Shown piece by piece: positions 25,921-36,122 of a DNA stretch of 64,000 bases. The translations under genes were made by a program, and so were the position numbers. Source of the DNA: Streptomyces sp. NBC_01481. GTDB lineage: Bacteria; Actinomycetota; Actinomycetes; Streptomycetales; Streptomycetaceae. A model generated the notes under the pieces. It did not search any database, was not told where the DNA came from, and was given only the letters and a program-made list of their open reading frames with translations. Each line of letters begins with the position of its first letter. Position 1 is the stretch's first letter. The stretch is taken from assembly GCF_026339995.1 (NCBI RefSeq), contig NZ_JAPEPT010000005.1, forward strand, positions 310,001-374,000, in the 5' to 3' direction.

Positions 25921-26625
25921 TCATCCCGACGGGCGTGTTGTGAGGCCTCCGGAGGCGAGCCTGGCCGGGGTCCGGTCCCAGTCCGCGGGCAGCTCGGGAA
26001 CCCGCCAGGAAGGATCGGGCCGCCAGTGCTCCCAGCCGTCCGGGAACGGCGCTCCCCAGGCCCTGATGACCTCCACGGCCGCCTCGCCCGCCTCCCGCAC
26101 CCGCGCCGCCTTCTCCGCGTCCATCAGGCCGACGAGCTGGGCCTGGCCGAACTCGTCCTCGTCGTGCCAGCGCCAGCTGCGGTCCGGGTGGACCGAGATG
26201 TCCAGGAAGTGGTCCTCGGAGTCGACACCGCCCGCCCAACGCGTGCGTCGCTCTTCGAGGTTGACGTACCAGTTGCGAAAGCGCCAGCCGCGGTCCCAGA
26301 AGAGCCACACCGACCACGGCTCCCCGGGCCGCGCCAGCTTCAGCACGCCCGCGCCGGACCAGCGGGCGCGGGTGACGGTGCGCGGAGCGGTGTAGCGGGT
26401 GGCGAGGGGCTCCTGGTGGACCGGCGTGCCGTCGGCGAGCACCGGCTTCACGCACTCCGTGCCGGGCGCCATCCACACGGCCAGCAGCTCCTCGGTGTCC
26501 TCCACGACGGTCACGGGGCGGCAGATGTGGACGGCGGCGCCCGACAGGTCCGGGGCATGGCCGCGATAGCGCCAGAGGATGTGGTCCCCGGGCGTCCAGC
26601 GTGCGATGCGTTCAATGCCTGTCAT
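25921..26625 (-). CDS. DUF402-family protein (FomD-like)
   Basis: A 234-residue protein with the DUF402 core: WSVWLFWDRGWRFRNWYVNLEERRTRW, then DSEDHFLDISVHPDRSWRWHDEDEF. This is the FomD/nucleoside-diphosphatase-like fold with the acidic metal site. FomD hydrolyses a CMP-phosphonate in fosfomycin synthesis, but the general actinobacterial homologues are of unknown role. It lies just downstream of the class II fumarase on the same strand (58-base gap), a conserved Streptomyces order from memory. Confidence 0.8.
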   Translation of the reverse strand: MTGIERIARWTPGDHILWRYRGHAPDLSGAAVHICRPVTVVEDTEELLAVWMAPGTECVKPVLADGTPVHQEPLATRYTAPRTVTRARWSGAGVLKLARPGEPWSVWLFWDRGWRFRNWYVNLEERRTRWAGGVDSEDHFLDISVHPDRSWRWHDEDEFGQAQLVGLMDAEKAARVREAGEAAVEVIRAWGAPFPDGWEHWRPDPSWRVPELPADWDRTPARLASGGLTTRPSG

Positions 26626-26683
26626 GAGCAGATCCTAGGAGGACGGCCGGGGTTCTGCTGCGACCCAGGTCACGGCTGTCATG

Positions 26684-28078
26684 TCACGGATACGTCATAC
26701 GCAGCACGTCGAGGGCCTCGTCGAGCTGCTCGACGGTCAGCGCTCCACGCTCCACATAGCCGGACTCCAGGACGACCTCGCGGATCGTCTTGCGTTCGGC
26801 CAGTGACTTCTTGGCGACCTTGGCCGCCTCCTCGTATCCGATGTACTTGTTGAGCGGGGTGACGACCGACGGCGAGGACTCGGCGTACTCCTTGGCCCGC
26901 TCGACATTGGCCGTGATGCCGTCGACGGTACGGTCCGCCAGCAGCCGGGAAGCGTTGGCAAGCAGCCTGACCGACTCCAGCAGATTCTTGGCGATCACCG
27001 GGAGCATCACGTTCAGCTCGAAGTTCCCGGCGGCGCCGGCGGTGGCGACGGTCGTGTCATTGCCCGTGACCTGGGCCGCGACCATCAGCACGGCCTCGGG
27101 GATCACCGGGTTGACCTTGCCGGGCATGATCGACGACCCGGGCTGCAGGTCGGGGAGGTTGATCTCGGCCAGTCCGGTGCGCGGGCCGCTCGCCATCCAG
27201 CGCAGATCGTTGGAGATCTTGGTGAGCGAGACGGCGACGGTACGCAGCTGGCCCGAGGTCTCGACGAGCGCGTCACGCGCGCCCTGCGCCTCGAAGTGGT
27301 TGCGGGCCTCGGTCAGCGGCAGCCCGGTGGCGCGGGCGACCTCGGCGATGACCTCGGCCGAGAAGCCGGGCGGGGTGTTGATCCCGGTGCCCACCGCCGT
27401 ACCGCCCAGGGGGAGTTCGGCGAGGCGGGGCAGCGCGGACTCGAGCCGTTCCACGCCGTAGCGGATCTGCGCGGCGTAGCCGCCGAACTCCTGGCCCAGC
27501 GTGACCGGAGTGGCGTCCATCAGATGCGTACGGCCCGACTTGACGACGTCCGAGAACTCGGCGGACTTGCGCTCCAGGGAGGCCGCCAGATGATCCAGCG
27601 CCGGGATGAGATCCCGCGTCACGGCCGCCGTCGCGGCGATGTGGATGGAGGAGGGGAAGACGTCGTTGGACGACTGGGAGGCGTTCACGTGGTCGTTGGG
27701 GTGGACCTCGCGGCCGAGACGCTCGGTGGCGAGCGTCGCGATGACCTCGTTGGCGTTCATGTTCGAGGACGTGCCGGATCCGGTCTGGAAGACGTCCACC
27801 GGGAAGTGCTCGTCCCAGCGGCCGTCCGCGACCTCGGCGGCGGCGTCGGCGACGGCGCCCGCGATGTCCTTGTCGAGCACGCCCAGTTCGGCGTTGACCA
27901 GGGCGGCGGCCGCCTTGATCCGGGCCAGGGCCTCGATATGGGCCCGCTCCAGGCGCTGGCCGGAGACGGGGAAGTTCTCCACGGCCCGCTGGGTCTGGGC
28001 CCGCCACTTGGCGTGCGCGGGGACCCGCACCTCACCCATGGAGTCGTGCTCGATCCGGTACTGGTTCGCGTCAGGCAT
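26684..28078 (-). CDS. fumC: Fumarate hydratase, class II
   Basis: A 464-residue enzyme interconverting fumarate and malate in the TCA cycle. The family signature GSSIMPGKVNP and the substrate-binding TGSGTSSNMNANEVI and SGRTHLMDATPV segments are intact. The ATG at 28078 is chosen because GGGAGG lies upstream at normal spacing; the open frame further upstream is chance GC-rich coding. A second, unrelated fumarase (class I) lies 2 kb away. Confidence 0.95.
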   Translation of the reverse strand: MPDANQYRIEHDSMGEVRVPAHAKWRAQTQRAVENFPVSGQRLERAHIEALARIKAAAALVNAELGVLDKDIAGAVADAAAEVADGRWDEHFPVDVFQTGSGTSSNMNANEVIATLATERLGREVHPNDHVNASQSSNDVFPSSIHIAATAAVTRDLIPALDHLAASLERKSAEFSDVVKSGRTHLMDATPVTLGQEFGGYAAQIRYGVERLESALPRLAELPLGGTAVGTGINTPPGFSAEVIAEVARATGLPLTEARNHFEAQGARDALVETSGQLRTVAVSLTKISNDLRWMASGPRTGLAEINLPDLQPGSSIMPGKVNPVIPEAVLMVAAQVTGNDTTVATAGAAGNFELNVMLPVIAKNLLESVRLLANASRLLADRTVDGITANVERAKEYAESSPSVVTPLNKYIGYEEAAKVAKKSLAERKTIREVVLESGYVERGALTVEQLDEALDVLRMTYP

Positions 28079-28184
28079 CTCTCTCGTACCTCCCGAAAAG
28101 ATGAGCACTTGTCTTGTTCCGCCTATTCCCATCTGCGCTACCGGCCAGTAAATACCCCAGTCAACGACAAACCGGGGAGGCGCA

Positions 28185-29705
28185 ATGAGGCGCACGAGAC
28201 GAAGACTTCGCTGTATGGTCGCGGCCGCGGCCGCACTGGCGGCCGGACTTGGCGGAATGACCACCACCGCCCAGGCCGCTGCCGACGAGACGCGCGTGGC
28301 CTCGTCCTTACCGCTCCCGCCCGAGCTCGAGTCCATCCGCGCGGCCGAGGCCGTCAAGCTCTACGGCAGCCCCGCCGAACGCCCGCCCGCCGAGCGCAAG
28401 ACCGGCCTGATCTCGCTCGGCGACAGCGAGATCTCCGGCGAGGGCGTCGGCACGTACGAACCCGGCACCAACGGCCCCGACAACTGGTGCCACCGTTCCC
28501 CCGACGCGGCCATCCACCGTACGGGCATCGCGGCGGACGTCACGTACAACGTCTCCTGCTCCGGTGCGTACACGGGCAACATCAGGATCGGCGGCTCGAA
28601 GCAGTACGCCGACGAACTGGTCCAGAGTGACAACCTCGCGATCAAGGCGCGCAACACCCGCATCAAGATGGTGCTGTTGGTGGCCGGGGCCAACGACGAC
28701 CTGCAGTTCGGCCCCGTGATGACCGACTGCGTCACGCGCTATGTGCTGATCCAGGGCCCCTGCGAGCCGAAGTACGCCCCCGGCTGGCAGGCCCGGGTCG
28801 ACGGCCTCGTCCCCAAGGTCGAGCAGACGGTGCGCGACCTGCGCACCGTGATGCACGACGCCGGCTACGCCGACGGCGATTACAAACTGGTCGTCATGGG
28901 CTACCCGAGCCCCATCGGCCCGGACTTCCGCGACAACCCCGGCTTCCCCGGCAAGCTGATCTGTGGCGGCATGGGCTACGACTCCGACACCGTCTGGGGC
29001 CGCAACACGGCCGTCCCCGCCTTCGAACGCGGCATGCGCAGGGTGGCGCAGTCCACCGGGGCGGTCTACCTGGACAACTCCCGGCTCTTCCACGGCCATG
29101 AGGTGTGCATGGAGGACACCTGGGCGCGCGGACTGTACATCGACCTGTCCAACCCCTTCCCGCCGGACTCCAATTCGGTCCGTCAGTCCTTCCACCCCAA
29201 TGTGCGCGGGCACGCGGCCTTCGCGTCCTGCCTGACCCAGCTCTACAACTCGGGTCTGCGCGAGGCGAGTTGCGCGGACGCCGCATCCAGCGGAAAGCCC
29301 GCGCTGTACGCGGGGGCGTGGGACGACGCGTACAGGCCCCTGAGGAACGAGGCGACGGGCTCGTGCGTGGACGTCGCGGGTGCGGTGAGCCGCAACGGGA
29401 CCGGCGTCGCGGGCTGGGACTGCCACGGCGGGCGCAACCAGGGGTGGTGGTACGACGAGGCGCGCAGGTCGCTGCACACGGAGCTGACGCAGGACCGGTG
29501 CCTGGACGTGCCGGGCGGCAGCTATACGGCCGGTACGGCGGCGATCGTGTGGAACTGCCACGGCGGCGCGAACCAGCAGTTCGTCCGCACGGGCGGGACG
29601 GTCCGTCCGGCGTCGGCGACGGGCCTGTGCCTGACGGTGGCGGCGGCGTGGGATGCGGTGCGGTTGCAGCCGTGCACGGGCGGCCCGAACCAGCGCTTCG
29701 GCTAA
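28185..29705 (+). CDS. Secreted SGNH hydrolase with ricin-B lectin domain
   Basis: A 506-residue exported protein. A twin-Arg-rich signal peptide ends near AQAAADE. The SGNH esterase/lipase domain (about 70-365) has block I LISLGDSEISGEG, block III VAGANDD and block V SFHPNVRGH, giving the Ser-Asp-His catalytic set. The C-terminal 130 residues form a ricin-type beta-trefoil with paired DCHGGRNQGWWYD and NCHGGANQQF repeats, a carbohydrate-binding module. Expected to act on acylated polysaccharides or lipids outside the cell. It separates the two fumarase genes. Confidence 0.9.
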   Translation: MRRTRRRLRCMVAAAAALAAGLGGMTTTAQAAADETRVASSLPLPPELESIRAAEAVKLYGSPAERPPAERKTGLISLGDSEISGEGVGTYEPGTNGPDNWCHRSPDAAIHRTGIAADVTYNVSCSGAYTGNIRIGGSKQYADELVQSDNLAIKARNTRIKMVLLVAGANDDLQFGPVMTDCVTRYVLIQGPCEPKYAPGWQARVDGLVPKVEQTVRDLRTVMHDAGYADGDYKLVVMGYPSPIGPDFRDNPGFPGKLICGGMGYDSDTVWGRNTAVPAFERGMRRVAQSTGAVYLDNSRLFHGHEVCMEDTWARGLYIDLSNPFPPDSNSVRQSFHPNVRGHAAFASCLTQLYNSGLREASCADAASSGKPALYAGAWDDAYRPLRNEATGSCVDVAGAVSRNGTGVAGWDCHGGRNQGWWYDEARRSLHTELTQDRCLDVPGGSYTAGTAAIVWNCHGGANQQFVRTGGTVRPASATGLCLTVAAAWDAVRLQPCTGGPNQRFG

Positions 29706-30000
29706 CCGGGGTCGCTGCCCCCGGACCCCCGCGCCTCAATCGCCCCCAGACTTCGTCCGGGGGGACCCCGCGGGGCTGAATTTCGTGTCCGGGACCACGC
29801 CTCAAACGCCGGCGGGCTGGATGTGCGGCAGGGCCGCACATTTCAGCCCGTCCGGCGTTTGAGGACATGCGGCCGAAGGTCGCATTCGGGGGTCCGGGGG
29901 CGGAGCCCCCCAGTTCGCGCCGCGAAGCGGGCGCAGGGGTCTGGGGGCTTGCCCCCAGTTCGGGAAAGGGCGGGGTAGGGGACGAGGCCCGCCGCAGGCG
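29706..30000. repeat. Palindromic Streptomyces intergenic repeats
   Basis: A very long imperfect palindrome at 29800-29864 (arms CCTCAAACGCCGG... and ...CCGGCGTTTGAGG, about 31 bp each around AGG) contains the same CTGGATGTGCGGC core as 14655. It is followed by hairpins GGGGGCGGAGCCCCC and GGGGGCTTGCCCCC near 29896-29958, and the phrase CCCCCAGTTCGGGAA recurs at 50388-50402. These dispersed units probably terminate transcription from both converging genes. No gene seen. Confidence 0.75.
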
Positions 30001-31668
<1,668 letters not shown>

Positions 31669-31870
31669 TACGGCCATTCCTCACTCGGCAGACAGCGACG
31701 CGGCCTCCATTGGCAGCGCGCCCTCCAGCGTAGAACGCGGTTCGCTGCCGCGGTCTGTGAGGTAAGGCTCACCCGGGGCCCTGCCGCGCCCTCCGAACCG
31801 CAACGGGCCTGTCCGTGGTCCGGGCCGGAGCCCCGGTGGCAGTCGGAGCGCCCGACCCCGGACAGGCCTG

Positions 31871-32066
31871 AGGGGATGTCTTTCGGATCTTGCCGGGCTC
31901 GCGTGCCCTGGCACGCACTCCCCCGTAGCCCTTCGGGCACGGGAGGTGCCCCCATGCCGCGTTGCGTCAGTCGCCGACGCTCCGCGTCGGCTCCCTCCTC
32001 CGCCTCGCAGCTGCACGCACCAGACCCCGCTCCCTGATCCGGCCTGATCCAAAAGACATCCCCTAG
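31871..32066. mobile_element. MITE-like element, copy 2
   Basis: Terminal repeats AGGGGATGTCTTTCGGATC (31871-31889) and the inverse of AGGGGATGTCTTTTGGATC (32046-32064) match in 18 of 19 positions; CTAG (32063-32066) closes the right end. The core 31911-31998 is nearly identical to copy 1. No gene inside. The right end lies 33 bases upstream of the next start codon. Confidence 0.75.
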
Positions 32067-32099
32067 TCGCGATCTATCGCGTTTCGCTACGCTGAATCC
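32067..32099 (+). promoter_or_regulatory. Leaderless-type promoter of the DUF1707 gene
   Basis: A -10-like TACGCT at 32088-32093 lies 6 bases before the GTG at 32100, so transcription would begin at or next to the start codon. The -35 position falls at 32065-32070, the junction with the mobile element, and is poor. Confidence 0.5.
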
Positions 32100-32759
32100 G
32101 TGGACCTCGACAAGCACTCCCAGAAGCCCGTCGCCCCCGCCGATCCCGGCGACGCCATCCGTGCCTCCGATGCCGACCGCGACCGGATCGCGGACATCCT
32201 CAGGGATGCCCTGGCCGAGGGCCGGCTGGACGCCGAGGAGCACTCCGAGCGGATCGACGCCGTCTACCGCGCCAAGACTCTCGGCGAACTGGAGCCGCTC
32301 GTCCGGGACTTGCCCGCGACCCGTAAGCGCCCCGATTCGCCCGCGTACGCCTACGGGCCCGACGAGCCCGCCGGACCGGCCGAGAATCTGGTCGCCGTCT
32401 TCTCCAGCTCCACCCGCAAGGGCCGCTGGCGCGTCGGCCGCCGGACCAACGCCTTCTCGCTCTTCGGCAGTATCGAAATCGATCTCACCGAGGCGCTGTT
32501 CGGGCAGCGGCTGACCGTGATCAACGCGACCGCCATTTTCGGCAATGTCGAGATCCGCGTCCCCGAGAACATCTCGCTGCGCGGCAGCGGCACCGGATTC
32601 TTCGGCAACTTCGACGTCCTCACCCTGGAGGCCGCCGACCCCGAGGCCCCGGTCGTCGTCGTCAACGGGTATTCGGTTTTCGGCAATGTCGAAGCCAAGC
32701 CCAAGCGGGGCCGGTTCATCGCCGATCTCCATGACCGCCTGCGCAAACACCTCGGCTGA
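32100..32759 (+). CDS. DUF1707 domain protein with LiaF-like C-terminus
   Basis: A 219-residue protein. Residues 20-72 carry the DUF1707 signature (IRASDADRDRIADILRDALA, then GRLDAEEHSERIDAVYRA, and a final LPLVRDLP-like segment). The C-terminal half is a repeated beta structure (FSLFGSIEIDL, TAIFGNVEIRVPE, YSVFGNVEAKPKR), as in LiaF/DUF2154-type cell-envelope stress proteins. No membrane segment. Function unknown; an envelope-stress role is inferred from the C-terminal similarity only. Confidence 0.8.
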   Translation: MDLDKHSQKPVAPADPGDAIRASDADRDRIADILRDALAEGRLDAEEHSERIDAVYRAKTLGELEPLVRDLPATRKRPDSPAYAYGPDEPAGPAENLVAVFSSSTRKGRWRVGRRTNAFSLFGSIEIDLTEALFGQRLTVINATAIFGNVEIRVPENISLRGSGTGFFGNFDVLTLEAADPEAPVVVVNGYSVFGNVEAKPKRGRFIADLHDRLRKHLG

Positions 32760-32911
32760 CGGCTCCGCCCCGGAGCGCTTTTTGGCCGCGAGCGCCCGTC
32801 CCGCAATTCCGTACCCCGGACCTCAGTGCCACTCAGTGAATAGGAGTGCGCACAGCGGGTAGGGAGTGCTGCATCGTCTCTCGCTCGCGAAGCCGTCGTC
32901 AGGAGTAGACC

Positions 32912-33265
32912 GTGCTGCAACTGCCGCATCAGTCCTTGCAGGTGGCCGCCCTTCCGCCCCAGCGGATTCCCGCTCGGGAAGATCAGGCCGGACCCTGGCA
33001 CGCGGAGGCGGTGTGCCGCCGGGACGAGGCCGGACTGTTCTTCGCCCCGTCGAAGGAGCCGACGGCCGCGCGGCTGTCGCGCGAGGAGGCTGCGAAGCGG
33101 GTCTGCGCCCGCTGTCCGGTGATGGTCGAGTGCCGGGAGCACGCGCTGCTCCAGCCCGAGCCGTACGGAGTGTGGGGCGGGCTGACGGCCGCCGAGCGCC
33201 GTGTGGTGCTGGCCCGGCGCAGGCGGCGCGAGGCCGAGGTCAAGAAGCCCGCGTCGGCGGCCTGA
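32912..33265 (+). CDS. wblI: WhiB-like iron-sulphur regulator
   Basis: A 117-residue Wbl protein with the four cluster cysteines Cys35, Cys65, Cys68 and Cys74 (AVCRRDE and VCARCPVMVEC), the GVWGGL turn at 86-91 and a basic C-terminal tail (RRRRREAEVKK) for DNA contact. The GTG at 32912 follows AGGAG. Wbl proteins bind a 4Fe-4S cluster and act with the main sigma factor. The name wblI is assigned from position next to glpX as recalled from S. coelicolor, and is less certain than the family. Confidence 0.85.
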   Translation: MLQLPHQSLQVAALPPQRIPAREDQAGPWHAEAVCRRDEAGLFFAPSKEPTAARLSREEAAKRVCARCPVMVECREHALLQPEPYGVWGGLTAAERRVVLARRRRREAEVKKPASAA

Positions 33266-33297
33266 TCCGGGCGACACCGCCGGAGACGCGCACCTAC

Positions 33298-33336
33298 GGG
33301 AAGGGGCGCCCCACCGCACATGGGGCGCCCCTTCCC
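33298..33336. terminator. Convergent terminator between wbl and glpX genes
   Basis: A perfect 16-bp stem (GGGAAGGGGCGCCCCA and its complement) with a 7-base loop between two converging genes. Confidence 0.9.
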
Positions 33337-33349
33337 GCTGCCGCGCGTA

Positions 33350-34381
33350 CTACTTCGCGCGGTCGAAGTCGATCGCGCTGTACGCGCGCAGCTTGGACAG
33401 CCGGTGCGTCGAGTCGATCTGCCGGATCGTGCCGGACTTGGAGCGCATCACGAGCGAGGACGTCGTGGCGGTCTCCGCGCGGTAGTGCACGCCGCGCAGC
33501 AACTCGCCGTCCGTGATGCCGGTGGCGACGAAGAACACGTTCTCGCCGCTGACCAGGTCGTTCGTGTGCAGCACCCGGTCCAGGTCATGACCGGCGTCGA
33601 GCGCGCGCTGCCGCTCGGCGTCGTCCTTGGGCCAGAGCTTGCCCTGGATCGTGCCGCCGAGACACTTTATGGCGCAGGCGGAGATGATGCCCTCGGGCGT
33701 ACCGCCGATGCCCATCAGCATGTCGACGCCCGTGCCTTCGCGTACGGCCATGACCGAGCCCGCGACATCGCCGTCCGAGATGAACTTGATGCGCGCGCCG
33801 GTCTCGCGGATCTCCTTGACGATGCCCTCGTGGCGGGGGCGGTCCAGGATGACGACGGTGACGTCCTCGGGCGAGGAGTTCTTGGCCTTGGCGACCCGGC
33901 GGATGTTGACCGAGACGGGGGCGTTGATGTCGACGAAGTCGGCGGCCTCGGGGCCGGTGACCAGCTTGTCCATGTAGAAGACCGCGGACGGGTCGAACAT
34001 GGTGCCGCGGTCGGCGGCGGCCAGGACGGCGATGGCGTTCGGCATGCCCTTGGCGTTGAGCGTGGTGCCGTCGATCGGGTCAACGGCGATGTCGACCTCG
34101 GCGCCGGTCCCGTCGCCGACCCGCTCGCCGTTGTACAGCATCGGGGCTTCGTCCTTCTCGCCCTCGCCGATGACGACGACGCCGTTCATCGAAACGGTGG
34201 CGACAAGGGTCCGCATCGCACGGACTGCCGCGCCGTCCGCGCCGTTCTTGTCGCCGCGGCCGACCCACCGGCCCGCGGCCATGGCGGCGGCCTCGGTGAC
34301 CCGGACGAGCTCAAGGGCGAGGTTGCGGTCGGGGGCCTCGGGGGAGACCTCGAGCTGGGACGGGAGAGAATGCTCGGTCAT
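33350..34381 (-). CDS. glpX: Fructose-1,6-bisphosphatase, class II
   Basis: A 343-residue GlpX-type phosphatase of gluconeogenesis. Metal and substrate motifs are intact: VVIGEGEKDEAPMLYNGE, the inositol-phosphatase-like DIAVDPIDGTTLNAKG, and GIGGTPEGIISACAIKCLGG. Class II is the main FBPase in actinobacteria. It diverges from the DUF4245 gene. Confidence 0.95.
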   Translation of the reverse strand: MTEHSLPSQLEVSPEAPDRNLALELVRVTEAAAMAAGRWVGRGDKNGADGAAVRAMRTLVATVSMNGVVVIGEGEKDEAPMLYNGERVGDGTGAEVDIAVDPIDGTTLNAKGMPNAIAVLAAADRGTMFDPSAVFYMDKLVTGPEAADFVDINAPVSVNIRRVAKAKNSSPEDVTVVILDRPRHEGIVKEIRETGARIKFISDGDVAGSVMAVREGTGVDMLMGIGGTPEGIISACAIKCLGGTIQGKLWPKDDAERQRALDAGHDLDRVLHTNDLVSGENVFFVATGITDGELLRGVHYRAETATTSSLVMRSKSGTIRQIDSTHRLSKLRAYSAIDFDRAK

Positions 34382-34504
34382 CGGAGCGCACCTTTCTGTA
34401 CGACGACGGCCGGAAAAGAGGGTGATGCGACTCTATCTGTACGTCGACAAATTGAGCAGAGGGGGCCACGTTTGAGCACGCACCCTTGATGCGACGATGG
34501 GGGC

Positions 34505-35029
34505 GTGGCAGGTATGCGAGGCAGACAGACGGTGCGCGACATGGTGCTGTCGATGGCGGTGATCGGCGCCGTCGTCGCAGTGATCTATGTATTCATTCCG
34601 CACGACGAGAAGGCGGACCCGGTCAAGGCGGTCGACTACCGCGTCGAGCTGCTGACGGCACGGCGCGCGGCGCCGTATCCGGTGGCGGCCCCGGAGGGCC
34701 TGGCCAAGGAGTGGAAGCCGACCTCGGTCTCGTACAAGGGGGCCGACGGCAATGCCTGGCACCTCGGCTTCCTGGACCCGGACGGCCAGTACGTCGCCGT
34801 GGAGCAGTCCACTGCCCCCGCCGGGAAGTACATCCCGCAGGTCAGCCAGCAGGCCACCAAGACGGGCCGCACCCAGCAGATCGCGGGCGTGACGTGGCAG
34901 CGCTGGGAGGGCCCGAAGTACGACGCGCTGGTGCGCGAGGACAAGGGCTCGACGACGGTGGTGACGGGCACGGCGTCCTACGAGCAGCTGGCACACTTCG
35001 CCGCCGCGCTGGAGTCCAAGAAGACCTGA
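34505..35029 (+). CDS. DUF4245 membrane-anchored protein
   Basis: A 174-residue protein with one N-terminal membrane helix (MVLSMAVIGAVVAVIYVFI) and an extracytoplasmic DUF4245 domain (PEGLAKEWKPTSVSYKGADG, then WHLGFLDPDGQYVAVEQS). Start GTG 34505, with a GACGAT -10-like element 7 bases upstream, so probably leaderless. Always found beside glpX in streptomycetes as far as I recall; function unknown. Confidence 0.85.
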   Translation: MAGMRGRQTVRDMVLSMAVIGAVVAVIYVFIPHDEKADPVKAVDYRVELLTARRAAPYPVAAPEGLAKEWKPTSVSYKGADGNAWHLGFLDPDGQYVAVEQSTAPAGKYIPQVSQQATKTGRTQQIAGVTWQRWEGPKYDALVREDKGSTTVVTGTASYEQLAHFAAALESKKT

Positions 35030-35043
35030 CGACATACGGCAAA

Positions 35044-35075
35044 GGCCGCCGCACCCGGAACCGGGTGCCGCGGCC
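35044..35075. terminator. Convergent terminator after the DUF4245 gene
   Basis: A 15-bp stem with one mismatch (GGCCGCCGCACCCGG against CCGGGTGCCGCGGCC) and a two-base turn, followed by CTTT. Confidence 0.8.
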
Positions 35076-35090
35076 CTTTCGTGCGGCGGC

Positions 35091-35681
35091 TCAGACGGTG
35101 GTGACGACCTCGTCGTACGCCAGGCGCGGCGAGCGCGGGTGCGAGGCGTCCTCCCCCGGCCTGCCGATGTTGACGATCATCAGCGGGGTGTGGTCACCGT
35201 CCAGGAACTCCTTCTGGACGCCCGCGAAGTCGAAGCCGGTCATCGGGCCTGCGGCCAGACCCGCAGCGCGGACGCCGACGATGAAGTACGCGGCCTGCAG
35301 TGCGGCGTTGAAGCCGGCGGCCTGCTCGCGGACCGGGCGCTCCGCGTAGAACATGTCCTTGGCCTGCGGGAAGTGCGGGAACAGGGCCGGAAGCTCCTCG
35401 TGGAACTCGTTGTCGGCGGCCAGGATCGCGACCAGCGGGGCGGACGCGGTCTTCGCCCGGTTGCCCTCGGCCATGTGCTGCACCAGACGCTCGCGGGCCT
35501 CCTCGGAGCGGACGAGGACGACGCGCAGCGGGCTCTGGTTGAACGCGGTCGGGCCGTACTTCACGAGGTCGTAGATCGCCTGGACCTGCTCCTCGGTCAC
35601 CGGCTCGTCGGTGAACGTGTTGGCGGTGCGGGCATCGCGGAACAGGAGGTCCTGGGCGGCGAAGTCAAGGGCGAGCGTCAT
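35091..35681 (-). CDS. Nitroreductase-family flavoprotein (RutE/HadB-like)
   Basis: A 196-residue FMN-dependent oxidoreductase with the malonic-semialdehyde-reductase-like pattern: LFRDARTANTFTDEPV, YGPTAFNQSPLRVVLVRS and GPMTGFDFAGVQKEF. RutE-type members reduce small aldehydes or nitro compounds. The upstream region carries an AT-rich palindrome (35737-35756) that looks like a MarR-type operator, but no MarR gene is adjacent. Confidence 0.85.
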   Translation of the reverse strand: MTLALDFAAQDLLFRDARTANTFTDEPVTEEQVQAIYDLVKYGPTAFNQSPLRVVLVRSEEARERLVQHMAEGNRAKTASAPLVAILAADNEFHEELPALFPHFPQAKDMFYAERPVREQAAGFNAALQAAYFIVGVRAAGLAAGPMTGFDFAGVQKEFLDGDHTPLMIVNIGRPGEDASHPRSPRLAYDEVVTTV

Positions 35682-35736
35682 GGGGGTGAGCCTTCCGGGG
35701 CGTGCAGATGTTTACGGCGGGTGTAACCGCGCCCCA

Positions 35737-35756
35737 GTAGATTAAATTTCAACTAC
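35737..35756. promoter_or_regulatory. MarR-type palindrome upstream of the nitroreductase gene
   Basis: GTAGATTAAATTTCAACTAC is a 20-bp inverted repeat (16 of 20 positions symmetric) with an AAATTT centre, 56 bases upstream of the nitroreductase start. MarR/BldR-type sites often read as TTGAAATTTCAA-like words. Confidence 0.5.
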
Positions 35757-35850
35757 AGCCCGACAGTGACCCGACTCACAGCGCAGACCGGTCCGGGCGG
35801 CCCCCCGTCGACGGCAGCGTGCCTCCGGCGCCGAGATCGCCGCCGCCTGC

Positions 35851-36093
35851 TCAGTCCTCGGTGTCGCCGGCCGCCGCGCTCTGGTCCTCGCCCTCGGACA
35901 GTGCCGCGTCGAGGCGCGCGCGGGCGCCCTCCAGCCAGTGGCGGCAGACCTTCGCCAGCTCCTCGCCGCGCTCCCACAGCGCCAGCGACTCCTCGAGCGT
36001 CGTGCCACCCGCCTCCAGGCGGCGTACGACCTCGATCAGCTCGTCCCGCGCCTGCTCGTAGCCGAGCGTGCTCTCTTCCGTCTTGGCTGCCAT
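35851..36093 (-). CDS. xseB: Exodeoxyribonuclease VII small subunit
   Basis: An 80-residue protein with the family core GYEQARDELIEVVRRLEAGG, TTLEESLALWERGEEL and HWLEGARARLDAAL, two helices forming a coiled coil that binds XseA. It starts at ATG 36093, 29 bases after the xseA stop on the same strand, as in other actinobacteria. Confidence 0.95.
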   Translation of the reverse strand: MAAKTEESTLGYEQARDELIEVVRRLEAGGTTLEESLALWERGEELAKVCRHWLEGARARLDAALSEGEDQSAAAGDTED

Positions 36094-36122
36094 GCCGCCC
36101 ACCCTATTCGCCCCGTTCGTAC

